A DNA stretch of 64,000 bases from Planctomyces sp. SH-PL14 (GTDB lineage Bacteria > Planctomycetota > Planctomycetia > Planctomycetales > Planctomycetaceae). This document shows, piece after piece, positions 25,996-35,600 of this stretch. Within the stretch, counting starts at the first letter, position 1, and each line of letters starts with the position of its first letter. The notes below the pieces were generated by a model, which did no database searches, was not told the DNA's origin, and worked only from the letters and a program-made list of their open reading frames with translations. The stretch spans positions 4,730,001-4,794,000 of the forward strand of contig NZ_CP011270.1 of assembly GCF_001610835.1 (NCBI RefSeq), in the 5' to 3' direction. The translations under genes were made by a program, and so were the position numbers.

Positions 25996-26856
25996 TTACT
26001 GGGCAGGAGAGGCCGGAGCCGCAGCGGGAGCCCCGCCGCCAGCGGGACGCTGCCGGACCGCATTCGCCAGCTTGCCGATCAGTTCGTCGGCGGCGAGCAG
26101 GGCATTGGCTCCCAGGACGGTGATCCGGTTGCGGAACACGGCGAAGAAGTAAATCGCGGGGATCGAGAGCATAACCCCTTCGAAGGTCAGCAGGAGGGCC
26201 TTCGAGATTTCGCCGGCGACTTCGCTCGCCTTGATCTGCGTGTCGGACCGGGCGATGACGGAGAAGGCCCCGATCATCCCCTGGAGCGTTCCGAGCAGCC
26301 CGATCATGGGGCCCAGGCTTCCCAGGACCGCCAGCATACTGATCCGCTTTTCGTTTTCGGCGGTGATCACTTCCGCGGTCCGCTCCATCGCTCCGCGGGC
26401 TTCGCTGACGCCCGCGCCCATTTCATGCAGGCCGGCGGTCACGATCTTGCTGTAGGCCGAGTTGTCGGCCTTCACGAGGTTGTAGACCCCCTTGAAGTCC
26501 CGCTTCTCGACGAGCGCCTTCGACTCCTCGACGATCTCGGGGGGCATCACCTTCTCGGGCCGCATGTCGACGAACAGCTTGCTGACGGTCGACACGAAGT
26601 AGATCGAGAGGATCAGGAGGAACAGGCCGATCGAGCCGGAGGTCTTGATGACCCACCAGATGAACGATTCGTCGGACGGCGGGGCCTCGTGTCCCCCGGC
26701 GGCAGGAGCAGGGGCCGCCGGAGCCGCGGCGGGGGCGGCGGCCGGCGCCGCTTCTTGAGCGTACACCTTGGGAGCCGTCGTCAGCGCGGCGAGACCGAGC
26801 ACCAGAAGCGCCGCAGCGAGCGCGATGCGGCGCAAACGTTCAACAGAAAACGACAT
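25996..26856 (-). CDS. MotA/TolQ/ExbB-family proton channel protein
   Basis: This 286-aa protein has a signal-like hydrophobic N-terminus (LAAALLVLGLAALTT) and an Ala/Pro-rich linker. The three-helix ExbB core follows, including SGSIGLFLLILSIYF, the conserved LGTLQGMIGAFSVIA loop-helix and LLLTFEGVMLSIPAIYFFAVF. It ends in an Ala/Pro tail. It leads the operon exbB-exbD-exbD-unknown. ExbB forms the pentameric channel that powers outer-membrane processes; the driven process is not evident because no TonB or Tol-Pal genes are nearby. Confidence 0.93.
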   Translation of the reverse strand: MSFSVERLRRIALAAALLVLGLAALTTAPKVYAQEAAPAAAPAAAPAAPAPAAGGHEAPPSDESFIWWVIKTSGSIGLFLLILSIYFVSTVSKLFVDMRPEKVMPPEIVEESKALVEKRDFKGVYNLVKADNSAYSKIVTAGLHEMGAGVSEARGAMERTAEVITAENEKRISMLAVLGSLGPMIGLLGTLQGMIGAFSVIARSDTQIKASEVAGEISKALLLTFEGVMLSIPAIYFFAVFRNRITVLGANALLAADELIGKLANAVRQRPAGGGAPAAAPASPAQ

Positions 26857-26924
26857 CTCGGAATCCGTCAGAATGAAACTGGAGAGACCGCAGCGCGGAA
26901 GAGGGTGCAGAGGTGCAGACGTCT

Positions 26925-26952
26925 AGAATACGAATGTCCCTACCACAATCAA
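26925..26952 (-). promoter_or_regulatory. Possible sigma70-type promoter for the exbB operon
   Basis: On the minus strand, TTGATT (26952-26947) and TATTCT (26930-26925) are 16 bases apart. They sit about 70 bases before the ExbB start in the divergent region. Each box matches four of six consensus bases, so the call is weak. Confidence 0.3.
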
Positions 26953-27009
26953 GCGCGGGCTGATTCGTCACCGGGACTGGTGAAATCTTCTCCGCGCGGT
27001 CGCTTCCCG

Positions 27010-27192
27010 CTACCGGACCGTGCCCATGACCGCATCGCCGGGGCGAATGTTCGACAGAAAATTCTCCATTGCGCCGAAACGATGGCGCAGATCGTAGGGG
27101 CTGGCCGAAATGTCACGCAGGTTCAGTCCGACCCCGAGAGTCTGCGCCGATCCCGTCGTCGCCCCGAACCCCTGCAATCCATCAGCCGGCAC
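27010..27192 (-). CDS. Possible 60-aa small protein
   Basis: A GTG-started frame of 60 codons encodes a Gly-rich peptide containing QGFGATTGSAQTLGVGLNL and MENFLSNIRPGDAVMG. The composition is protein-like and the third codon positions are moderately GC-rich. I see no clear ribosome binding site and no recognised family. It lies in the 500-base gap between the exbB operon and the cytochrome gene, which otherwise holds only the putative promoters. It could be a chance frame. Confidence 0.35.
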   Translation of the reverse strand: MPADGLQGFGATTGSAQTLGVGLNLRDISASPYDLRHRFGAMENFLSNIRPGDAVMGTVR

Positions 27193-27204
27193 TGGTGTGT
27201 TCAG

Positions 27205-27233
27205 TTGACATGCAGTGAAGGGGCGGCCATAAG
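27205..27233 (+). promoter_or_regulatory. Probable sigma70-type promoter for the cytochrome c gene
   Basis: A perfect TTGACA (27205-27210) is followed, after 17 bases, by CATAAG (27228-27233). The position gives a leader of about 120 bases before the cytochrome start at 27358. The sequence is AT-enriched relative to its surroundings. Confidence 0.45.
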
Positions 27234-27357
27234 ATTGGCCGGAATCCCAAGACGGTGTCGTACAGGGACTGTGCCGCCATCTTATCGATCCCGCCTGTTG
27301 GGTGACGGCGCGGGGGATAACACCGTCGATTGACTACTTGACTTGTGGAGTTTGGCA

Positions 27358-27708
27358 ATGCGTAAAGTGGGTGTGTTGTTGTGCGCCGCCGCCGCGATCG
27401 CCATCGTTTCGAATGGCACGCCGGCCCAGGCCCGTCCGCAGTACAACAAGGCCTTCAAGGAGACCTACGGCAAGAAGGTCGGCGACGAGAAGGTCAACTG
27501 CGGCGTCTGCCACGGTGAAGGGGGCAAGAACAAGAAGGTCGTCAGCGACTACGCCAAGGAGTTCGCTGAAGCTCTCGGCGGCAAGAACGTGAAGGACGAC
27601 GCGAAGATCGTCGAAGCCCTGAACGCCGCCGCCAAGAAGGAATACGAACCGGGCAAGACCTACGGCGCGCTCCTCGAAAAGGGTGAGCTCCCGCCGCCGG
27701 CCAAGTAA
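27358..27708 (+). CDS. Small exported mono-heme cytochrome c
   Basis: This 116-aa protein has a signal peptide (MRKVGVLLCAAAAIAIV, cut near AQA) and one heme-c motif CGVCH at 48-52. A Lys-rich helical domain follows, containing VKDDAKIVEALNAAAKKE. GTGGAG lies seven bases before the ATG at 27358; an in-frame ATG 15 bases upstream is less likely. A strong intrinsic terminator follows, so it is a single-gene transcript. It is a periplasmic electron carrier or heme sensor; the partner is unknown. The distal Met ligand cannot be assigned by eye. Confidence 0.85.
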   Translation: MRKVGVLLCAAAAIAIVSNGTPAQARPQYNKAFKETYGKKVGDEKVNCGVCHGEGGKNKKVVSDYAKEFAEALGGKNVKDDAKIVEALNAAAKKEYEPGKTYGALLEKGELPPPAK

Positions 27709-27731
27709 GCCGGATGTGACTGCGAATTCAG

Positions 27732-27765
27732 GAAGACCACCGGCGACGGTGGTCTTCTTTTTTTT
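27732..27765 (+). terminator. Intrinsic terminator after the cytochrome c gene
   Basis: The stem GAAGACCACC pairs with GGTGGTCTTC around a short loop and is followed by an unbroken run of T residues to about 27765. This is the clearest terminator in the window. Bases 27766-27847 hold nothing further. Confidence 0.93.
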
Positions 27766-27947
27766 AGGGCTGCGGGCGGTAGGCTGTGGCGTGTAGGAAA
27801 AGGCCGTCTGCCGCCGCGCGCCATCGCGTCGCTTCCTTGCCGCACTGATCGATCGGGAGCTCTGTCATCTCCTCCGCCGCATCGCCGACAGCCGAGAGCT
27901 CAGCCTCCCGCAAGTGGCCCCTCTATGTCCGGATCCTGATCGGCGTC

Positions 27948-29285
27948 GTGATCGGCGCCGCGATCGGGTTCCTGTTCCGCGACCAGCCGATCCTCGGCAG
28001 ATGGACGAACGCCGACAACGGGACGCTGGCCGGTTTCTACATCGTGACGCTCACGACGCTGGCGACTCCCCTGATTTTCTTTGCGATCATTGAGGCGTTC
28101 GTCCACACGCAGTTCACCCGGCGGCAGGGGATCAAGATGTTCGCCATCTGCGCGGTGAACATCGCGGCGGCGTTCGCGATCGGGCTGACGATCCTCAACG
28201 TCTTTCAACCGGGGACGAAGTGGCGCGAGACGTTTGAGAAGCATGCTCAGCAGGCCGCCAAGGCGGACGGGGCCGGTTCGCTGAAGCAGGGGCGGGAGAT
28301 GGCGAGCCATGCCACCGGTTCGTCCCTCTCGCCGCTCGTGATTCTGAAAGGCTACGTCCCGCAGAGCATTCTTCAGCCTTTCGCCGAGAACAAGGTCCTG
28401 ACGATCGCCGTCATGGCGATCCTGATCGGGACGGCGATGCGGTCGCTGAAACGCGGCCGCAGCACGACGGCGGCCGGTGGAGCGTCCGATGCGGATAGCG
28501 GTGAGGCCGGGGAGCCGGCGGTCGATCTTGGCGCGGCGATGAGGACGTTCGAGGCGTTCGTCGTTGCCGGTTATCAGATCACGTTGTGGATTCTGCGATG
28601 GCTGATCGATCTGGCTCCGTATGCGATCTGCCTGGCGGTGGCGAACACGATCGGGATGATGGGGCTGGAGGCGATCCGGGCGCTGGGCGTTTTCATCATT
28701 ACGGTTGTGGCGGCCCTGCTGATTCACTCTCTCGTGTACTACACGCTCTCGGCCTGGATCGTGGGCGGGAAGTCTCCCCGCGTGTACTTGGGCGAGGGGT
28801 TGCCGGCGATCCTGACCGGGCTGTCGATCAACAGCAGCCTCGCGACCGCGCCGCTGACGCTCGATGCGCTGCGGCGGATGAAGGTCAGTGACGCGTCAGC
28901 CCGGCTTTCGGCGTGTGTGGGGACGAACTTCAACAACGACGGGGTCACGCTGTACGAGGCGATTACGGCGCTGTTCGTCGCTCAGGCGATTGGTGCGGAC
29001 TTTGGCGTATGGCAGCAGATCGGGATTCTGCTGGCGGCGCTGGTGGGGAGCATGGGGATTGCGGGGATCCCGAACTCGGGGCTGATCATTCTGGCGCTCG
29101 TTCTCAAGGCGGCGCAGTTCTCTGACGAGACGATTCAGTTGGTGCTGCCGCTCTTTTATGGGGTCGATGTGTTGTTGGGGCGGTTGCGGTCGGCGGTGAA
29201 TGTGATGGGGGATTTGCAGGTGGCGATCCTGTTGGATGTGGGTGAGGAGAATGGGCCGGTCGTCGCGGCCGCGTCCTCGCCGTAG
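27948..29285 (+). CDS. Dicarboxylate/amino acid:cation symporter (DAACS family)
   Basis: This membrane protein of at least 445 aa has eight helices plus re-entrant loops typical of GltP/DctA transporters. The hairpin region reads GLSINSSLATAPLTLDALRRM. The TINMDGT-type motif of helix 7 appears as NFNNDGV, an unusual variant at a cation/substrate site, and helix 8 follows as GSMGIAGIPNSGLI. The GTG at 27948 is the first usual start, but the frame is open back to a TGA at 27846 and encodes a plausible family N-terminus (SRKWPLYVRILIGVV). The true start may therefore lie 60-100 bases upstream at a non-standard codon. The substrate is unknown. Confidence 0.85.
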   Translation: MIGAAIGFLFRDQPILGRWTNADNGTLAGFYIVTLTTLATPLIFFAIIEAFVHTQFTRRQGIKMFAICAVNIAAAFAIGLTILNVFQPGTKWRETFEKHAQQAAKADGAGSLKQGREMASHATGSSLSPLVILKGYVPQSILQPFAENKVLTIAVMAILIGTAMRSLKRGRSTTAAGGASDADSGEAGEPAVDLGAAMRTFEAFVVAGYQITLWILRWLIDLAPYAICLAVANTIGMMGLEAIRALGVFIITVVAALLIHSLVYYTLSAWIVGGKSPRVYLGEGLPAILTGLSINSSLATAPLTLDALRRMKVSDASARLSACVGTNFNNDGVTLYEAITALFVAQAIGADFGVWQQIGILLAALVGSMGIAGIPNSGLIILALVLKAAQFSDETIQLVLPLFYGVDVLLGRLRSAVNVMGDLQVAILLDVGEENGPVVAAASSP

Positions 29286-29300
29286 TGTTGAGAGCTCAAT

Positions 29301-29622
29301 ACCGGGTCCAGGGGGTACCCCTGGTGGGGGATGCAAGGGGGCAACGCCCTCTTGCCCGCCGGAGGCCTGGCCGTCGGAAGATGTCTGAAGGAGTGCGTGT
29401 CCAAGCGCGGACAACGTGTCGGATGTCCCTATATCAACCCGCAGGGATTCCAGGACGAGTGGTGAGTCCTCAACGCCGGTCCCACAAAGGGGACGCCCGT
29501 TGTGTCCCACGGTTCCTCATGGAAGAGGCCTCCGGCGGCAAGGGGGCGTGGCCCCCTTGACCCCTGGCTGCCGTGGCATGATGGGTTTGAGCTATGGACG
29601 CTGCGCCGGCCTGGACGGGGTT
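29301..29622 (-). repeat. Interspersed element, copy 5
   Basis: This full-length reverse copy has its right end 15 bases after the symporter stop. The left hairpin is CAAGGGGGC-cac-GCCCCCTTG and the end hairpin is enlarged symmetrically to CCAGGGG/CCCCTGG. The right hairpin has one changed base (CAAGAGGGC). No intrinsic terminator separates it from the symporter. Confidence 0.9.
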
Positions 29623-29651
29623 CGAGTCAACGGAATGAGCGCCTCTCGAGA

Positions 29652-29966
29652 TCATTCCGGCCGCTCGATCTCGACGGAGTGGATCCCACTCCCCTCCGGA
29701 ATCCCTCGCTCCCGAAGGCCGACACAGAAGTAGACGCCGTCCTCCACCACAGCCCCGCCCGCGTCAGCTTCCGGCACCGACAGGTGCTCGAAGAGGAGCA
29801 GCGCCATGACGCCATCAATCCTGGCATCCTGAGATCGCACCAGTCCGCACACCGTCAACGGCAGCGAGTCCTCCTCGATCCCCGGACACCCCGGTCGGAA
29901 CGTCAACAACGAAACAACAAACCATCCCGTCGACATGAGGACACCACGAGAAGCGACCGCCCACAT
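29652..29966 (-). CDS. Unknown small protein (about 95-104 aa)
   Basis: I do not recognise this protein. From the internal ATG at 29936 it begins with a short hydrophobic segment (MSTGWFVVSLLTF) and continues as a plausible globular protein (MALLLFEHLSVPEADAGG, DGVYFCVGLRERGIPEG). The 29966 start adds ten residues and has GGGGG directly before it, too close for a normal ribosome site. It is alone between element copy 5 and the SDR gene. Reading 29967-30147 shows only an upstream region with no clear promoter. Confidence 0.5.
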   Translation of the reverse strand: MWAVASRGVLMSTGWFVVSLLTFRPGCPGIEEDSLPLTVCGLVRSQDARIDGVMALLLFEHLSVPEADAGGAVVEDGVYFCVGLRERGIPEGSGIHSVEIERPE

Positions 29967-30147
29967 CCCCCTGTGAAGGCAACTTGTCTGCCAAACGGCG
30001 ACCGATCGTCGTCCGGCGGTTTCTGCAAGCGAATCCGACCCGGACAGGCGACCGCGCGTGTCGAATCCGCGAAATGTGCCGTCATCCCGATGTCAGTCGC
30101 GCCGGCCGGGAATTGACGGAGCGGGAGCCGGGGATCAGAGTGCCGCC

Positions 30148-30918
30148 ATGAATCGAGTCGCTGTCATCACGGGGGGCGCGCGCGGAATCGGCCTGGGGAT
30201 CGCCCGGAGCCTCGCCGCGGAAGGTCTGGACCTGGTCCTCAACGGCGTCCGTCCCGAATCGGACGTCGCCGACGTCGTGGCCGACCTGGCGCGGACGGGG
30301 CGGAGGGTCGCCTACATCTCCGGTGACATCGGCGTGCCGGCGGACCGGGAGCGGCTCATCGCCGAGGCGATCTCGCGGATGGGCCGGATCGACGTCCTGG
30401 TCAACAACGCCGGGATCACGTCCCCCGGACGGAAGGACATCTTGGAGGCGACCGAAGAGGCCTTCGACCGCGTCATGGCGGTGAACCTCAAGGGGGCGTT
30501 CTTCCTGACGCAACTGGCGGCCCGGCAGATGATTCGGCAGCGGGAGCAGGTGCCGGGGCTGCGGGGCTATGTGATCAACGTCAGCTCGATCTCGGCGGAC
30601 TTCGTCTCGGTGAACCGCGGCGACTACTGCCTCAGCAAGTCGGCCCTGGCGATGTCGACCCGGCTCTGGGCGGCCCGACTCGCGGAGTACGACATCGACG
30701 TCTTCGAGATCCGCCCGGGAGTCATCCGCAGCGACATGACCGCGGGAGTCGTCGAGAAGTACGACAAGCTCCTGTCCGAAGGGCTGACGCTGGACCGCCG
30801 CTGGGGCGAGGCGGAGGACGTGGGCCGCGCGGCGGCCATGCTGGTCCGCGGCGACCTGCCGTACGCGACCGGCCAGGTGCTCCGGATTGACGGCGGAATG
30901 ACGATCAACCGGCTCTGA
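30148..30918 (+). CDS. Short-chain dehydrogenase/reductase (3-oxoacyl-ACP-reductase-like)
   Basis: This 256-aa classical SDR has the cofactor motif TGGARGIG at residues 8-15, NNAG in the NNAGIT segment, the catalytic Ser in NVSSIS, and YCLSK supplying the catalytic Tyr and Lys. The C-terminal ATGQVLRIDGGM is typical of FabG-like members. The Arg-containing first motif suggests NADP(H). The start at 30148 places the beta1-Gly motif correctly; the upstream open frame is ignored. It is not in an operon, so the substrate is unknown. Confidence 0.9.
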   Translation: MNRVAVITGGARGIGLGIARSLAAEGLDLVLNGVRPESDVADVVADLARTGRRVAYISGDIGVPADRERLIAEAISRMGRIDVLVNNAGITSPGRKDILEATEEAFDRVMAVNLKGAFFLTQLAARQMIRQREQVPGLRGYVINVSSISADFVSVNRGDYCLSKSALAMSTRLWAARLAEYDIDVFEIRPGVIRSDMTAGVVEKYDKLLSEGLTLDRRWGEAEDVGRAAAMLVRGDLPYATGQVLRIDGGMTINRL

Positions 30919-31033
30919 GCCCGGGCATCGTTCCTGCTGACCTCGGAGTGGCCGCCGAGCCTCGCCCGGATCACCCGCGAGGGCGGTGTTCGACGTGCCG
31001 AACTGTTCGTTTGTGCGCGAATATCTGTCGCAA

Positions 31034-31111
31034 GTCATTTCCTGTAAATGACATTGTGCGGATTCGTCAATTGACTTTGCAGCAAACGCACCCAATTAAT
31101 TAGCATGCTAA
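31034..31111 (+). promoter_or_regulatory. AT-rich promoter/operator region of the RND efflux genes
   Basis: The region contains a perfect inverted repeat, GTCATTT-cctgt-AAATGAC (31034-31052), and a -35-like TTGACT (31071-31076). About 18 bases further is an AT-rich -10-like ATTAAT (31095-31100), which overlaps a perfect 12-bp palindrome, TTAGCATGCTAA (31100-31111). It lies 39-116 bases before the membrane-fusion protein start. The palindromes suggest binding by a dimeric repressor of TetR or MarR type; no such regulator gene is adjacent. Confidence 0.55.
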
Positions 31112-31149
31112 AGTTATTCGCCGCCCATCGTTGCTCGTGAGTCCGAACC

Positions 31150-32544
31150 ATGCCGTTTCGCCTGTTGCTGGGCCTCCTTCTCGTGCTGCCGCTCTGCGGC
31201 TGCGGCAAGCGCAACCAGCCGGTCCAGCTCACCCCGCCCCAGGTCGACTGGGCCTACCCCCTCGAAAAGCCGATCGTCGAGACGATCGAGTTCACCGGAA
31301 CCACCCGGGCGACCGCCCGAGTGGAGCTCCGGGCCCAAGTCGGCGGGATCTTGGAGAAGATCGCGTTCGAGGACGGGGCAACGGTGAAGGAGGGGGACCT
31401 CCTGTTCGTCATCGAACAGCCCCCCTATCAGGCCAAACTGCAGCTGGCCCAGGCGACCGTCCAGAAGGCGGAAGCGGCCCTCAAGAAAGCAGACCTGGCG
31501 ATCCAGCGGGTCCGCAAGCTCTTCAGTCAGAACGCCGCCCCGGAGACCGACGTCGAAAACGCCGAGGCGGCCCGCGACACCGCCCTGGCCGATGTCTCGG
31601 CCGCCAAAGCCGAGCTCAAGAACGCTGAACTCCAGGTCGGCTACACCGAGATTCGGGCTCCGATCACCGGGCGGATCAGCCGGCACCTCGTCGACCGCGG
31701 AAACCTGATCCAGGCTCAGATGACCGCGCTGGCGACGATCGAAAGCATCGCTCCGATCCACGCGTTCTTCTACGTCAGCGAGCGCGAACTCCTCCGCGTC
31801 ATGGAGCTGCTGCGGTCCAAGTCGATCCCCGACCCGAGCAAGATCCGCCCCGAACTGTTCCTGGGGCTGATCAACGAGAAAGGTTTCCCGCGCAAAGGTT
31901 ACCTCGACTACCGCGAGTTCGGCGTCGACACCGGGACCGGAACCGTCCTCCGCCGCGGTGTCTTCGACAACGAGGACCACGCGCTCATCCCGGGCCTCTT
32001 CGTTCGCATCCAGGCTCCGCTCGGCGATCCGGCTCCACGACTGCTCGTCGAAGAGCGGGCGGTCGGAACGAACCAGCAGGGGGAATTCGTCCTTGTGATC
32101 GGCCCCGAGAACAAGGTTGAGTTGCGGCTCGTGCAGCTCGGCCCCTCTTACGACGGCCTGCGAGTCGTGAAGTCCGGACTCGGCGCCCAGGACAAGGTGA
32201 TCATCAATGGCTTGCAGCTCGCCGCTCCGTCCCGGCCAGTGACCCCCAGTGACGAGAAGCGGATGCGGACCACCGCGGAACTCGAGTCCGCTTCCAAGGG
32301 TTCCCCCGCCGCGCCGGCCGCCGCGAAGACCGACGACAAGACGCCAACCAAGGTGCCGGCGGAAGAGCAATCGAAAACCCCCGCGGCTCCCCCTTCGCCC
32401 GATTCGCTCGACGGCCCGAAGACCGAAGGGGCTGCCGCCCCGATGGAACCCGCGGCCGAGGGGGAGCGATCCAATGCGCCGCAGACGAAGGAGGCCACTT
32501 CCCCGGCGACCTCAACCCCGCCGGAAGGAGAGGGGAAGACCTAG
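31150..32544 (+). CDS. RND efflux periplasmic adaptor (membrane-fusion) lipoprotein
   Basis: This 464-aa protein has a lipobox-like LPLCGC near residue 15, so it is probably lipid-anchored. It has the lipoyl/barrel-sandwich motif (RAQVGGILEKIAFEDGATVKEGD), an alpha-hairpin coiled coil of ~80-160 residues and beta-barrel segments (GYTEIRAPITGRISR). The C-terminal ~90 residues are an unusual Pro/Lys/Glu-rich tail. It sits 81 bases before the RND pump gene, its partner. The ATG at 31150 is the first in the frame after the promoter region. No outer-membrane factor gene is in the window. Confidence 0.93.
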   Translation: MPFRLLLGLLLVLPLCGCGKRNQPVQLTPPQVDWAYPLEKPIVETIEFTGTTRATARVELRAQVGGILEKIAFEDGATVKEGDLLFVIEQPPYQAKLQLAQATVQKAEAALKKADLAIQRVRKLFSQNAAPETDVENAEAARDTALADVSAAKAELKNAELQVGYTEIRAPITGRISRHLVDRGNLIQAQMTALATIESIAPIHAFFYVSERELLRVMELLRSKSIPDPSKIRPELFLGLINEKGFPRKGYLDYREFGVDTGTGTVLRRGVFDNEDHALIPGLFVRIQAPLGDPAPRLLVEERAVGTNQQGEFVLVIGPENKVELRLVQLGPSYDGLRVVKSGLGAQDKVIINGLQLAAPSRPVTPSDEKRMRTTAELESASKGSPAAPAAAKTDDKTPTKVPAEEQSKTPAAPPSPDSLDGPKTEGAAAPMEPAAEGERSNAPQTKEATSPATSTPPEGEGKT

Positions 32545-32625
32545 GAACGAACCTGCTGTGAGCCCCGTCCCCCGGGCTCCTGACTTCGTTCCTTCCGCCC
32601 TTTCGTCCCACCCCGGTCCAGCACC

Positions 32626-35600
32626 ATGTTCTCCAAGTTCTTCATCGAGCGGCCGATCTTCGCGAACGTCATCGCCATCGTGACGATGCTGATTGGCGGC
32701 GTCGCGCTCTGGGCGCTGCCGATCGAGCAGTACCCCGAGATCACGCCGCCCACCGTCGTTGTGAACGCGACCTATCCCGGGGCGGACGCCTCCGTTGTTG
32801 CGTCGACCGTCGCCGCTCCCATCGAGCAGCAGGTCAACGGCGTCGAGAACATGCTCTACATGTCCTCGACCTCGTCGGGGAACGGCTCCTATTCGCTGAC
32901 GATCACGTTCGATATCGGGACGAACCTCGACGACGCGCAGGTCCTCGTCCAGAACCGCGTCGCCGCCGCCACGCCGCTCCTGCCGGAAGACGTGCAGCGG
33001 CAGGGGGTGACGGTCCGCAAGCAGTCCTCCAACTTCATCCTGATCCTCTCGATCAACGCCGAGGAGCAGTACCAGGACCAGTACGACAGCCTGTTCCTCG
33101 CGAACTACGCCACGCTCCGGGTCCGCGATGAGCTGAGCCGGATCTACGGCGTCGGCGACGTCACGGTGTTCGGGACCGGCAACTACAGCATGCGGATCTG
33201 GGTCGACCCGGAGCAGCTCAAGGCCCGCAACCTGACCATGCAGGACGTCGTCGCCTCGGTCCGCGAGCAGAACGTGCAGGTCGCCGCCGGCCAGATCGGC
33301 CAGCCCCCTTCGCCTGCGACGCAGCAGTTCCAGTTCGCCGTCACGACGCTGGGTCGACTGACTGACCAGAAGGAGTTCGAGAACATCATCGTGAAGACCG
33401 GAGAGTCCGGTCAGCTCACGTACCTCAAGGACGTGGCCCGGATCGAGTTGGGGGCCCAGTCGTACGACCAGTTCAACCTCCAGCAGGGGAAGCCGACCGC
33501 CAACATCGGCGTCTATCAACTCCCGGGAGCGAACGCCCTCACGGTGGCCGAGCAGGTCAAATCGGCGATGGACCGGCTCTCGAAGAACTTCCCCGAGGGG
33601 CTCCGCTACAAGGTCACGCTCGACACGACGAAGTTCGTCAACGCCTCGATTCACGAGGTTTACAGCACGCTGATCGAAGCGGGCGTCCTGGTGCTCGTCG
33701 TGATCCTGGTGTTCCTCCAGGACTGGCGAGCGGTGCTGATCCCCGCCACGACGGTCCCGGTCACGATCATCGGGGCCTTCGCGGCGATGGCCGCCCTCGG
33801 CTTCTCGGTCAACATGCTGACGTTGTTCGGCCTCGTCCTGGCGATCGGGATCGTGGTCGACGACGCGATCGTGATCGTGGAGAACGCCGCGCACCATATC
33901 GAGCAGGGACAGGCACCGAAACCGGCGACGATTCAGGCGATGAGCGAGGTGCTCGGTCCGATCATCGGGATCACGCTCGTCCTGATGGCGGTGTTCCTTC
34001 CCAGTGCGTTCCTGGGCGGGATCACGGGTCAGCTCTATCGGCAGTTCGCCCTCACGATCGCCGCCACGGCGATCATCAGCGCCATCAACGCCGTGACGCT
34101 GAAGCCCGCCCAGTGCGCCCAGTGGCTCCGGCCCCCGAAGGCGGGACCGAAGAACCTGTTCTACCGTGGCTTCAACCGCGTGTACGACTTCTTCGAACGG
34201 ATCTATGTCGCGATCGTGCGGGTCCTCGTTCGCCAGCTTGTCCTGGTCATGCTGTTCTTCACCGGACTCGTGGCCCTCACCGGCTGGTGGTACCTGCAGG
34301 TCCCCTCGGGGTTCCTCCCCAATGAGGACCAGGGCTACATCTTCGTCGCGATCCAGCTTCCGGACGCCTCCTCGCAGCAGCGGTCGCGGGAGGTGATGAA
34401 GCGCGTCGACGAGATCATCAAGAAGACCGACGGCATCGAGGACTGGGTCACAATCGGCGGCCTTTCGCTTCTTGACGGCAGCAGTGCCCCGAACGCCGGG
34501 ACGCTATTCATTACCTTGCAGGACTGGGAGCAGCGGCTGCCCAAGGGGATCACGGTCGAAAAGATCCTCGGCAGTCTCGGGGCGCAGTTCTCGCAGATCC
34601 GGGAGGCGGTCATCTTTGCCTTCCCGCCGCCGTCGATCCGGGGCCTCGGGGTCCGGGCCGGGTTCCAGCTCCAGATCGAAGACCGAGGGGATGTTGGGGG
34701 CGAGCAGCTCGCCCAAGCGGCGAACCGGATCATCGCCGACGCCCGCACACAATCGGGAATCGCTCCCAATCTCAACACGACCTTCCGCGCCGGCGTTCCG
34801 CAGCTCTATGTCGACATCGACCGCGAGAAGGTCAAGAGCCTTAACCTGCCGCTCGGCACCGTCTTCTCGACTCTGCAGACGGCGCTCGGCTCGGCGTACG
34901 TCAACGACTTCAACAAGTTCGGGCGGACCTATCAGGTCCGGATGCAGGCGGAGCCGCAGTTCCGGGCGGAGCCGGAGGACATCGAGCGGCTTGAGGTCCG
35001 GAACAACAGCGGACAGATGCTCCCCTTGAGCACGGTCGCCACGGTCCGGAAGTCGTTCGGGCCGCAGATCATTAACCGCTACAACACCTATCGCACTGCC
35101 TCGATCACCGGCGAGCCGGCGGCCGGGTACAGTTCGGGTGAGGCGCTGCGGATCATGGAGCAGGTCGCCGAGGCGAACCTGCCGAACACGATGGACTACG
35201 ACTGGACCGGCACGGCCTACCAGGAGCGGAAGGTCGGGAGCGAGGTGTACCTGATCTTCTCGATGGCGGTGCTGCTCGTGTACCTGGTGCTGGCGGCCCA
35301 GTATGAAAGCTGGCTGATTCCGGCGGCGGTCATTCTGGTCGTGCCACTTGGCCTGCTGGGAGCAGTCGCGGCGGTGGCGATCCGGGGGATGGACATCAAC
35401 GTCTATACGCAGATCGGGATCGTGCTGATCATTGCGCTCGCCAGCAAGAATGCGATCCTGATTGTCGAGTTTGCCCGTGAGATCCGGGCCAAGGGGACGC
35501 CGATTCTGGAGGCCGCGATTGAAGCCTCGCGGTTGCGGTTCCGGCCGATTCTGATGACGTCGTTCGCATTCATCCTGGGGGTGGTCCCGCTGGTGATTGC

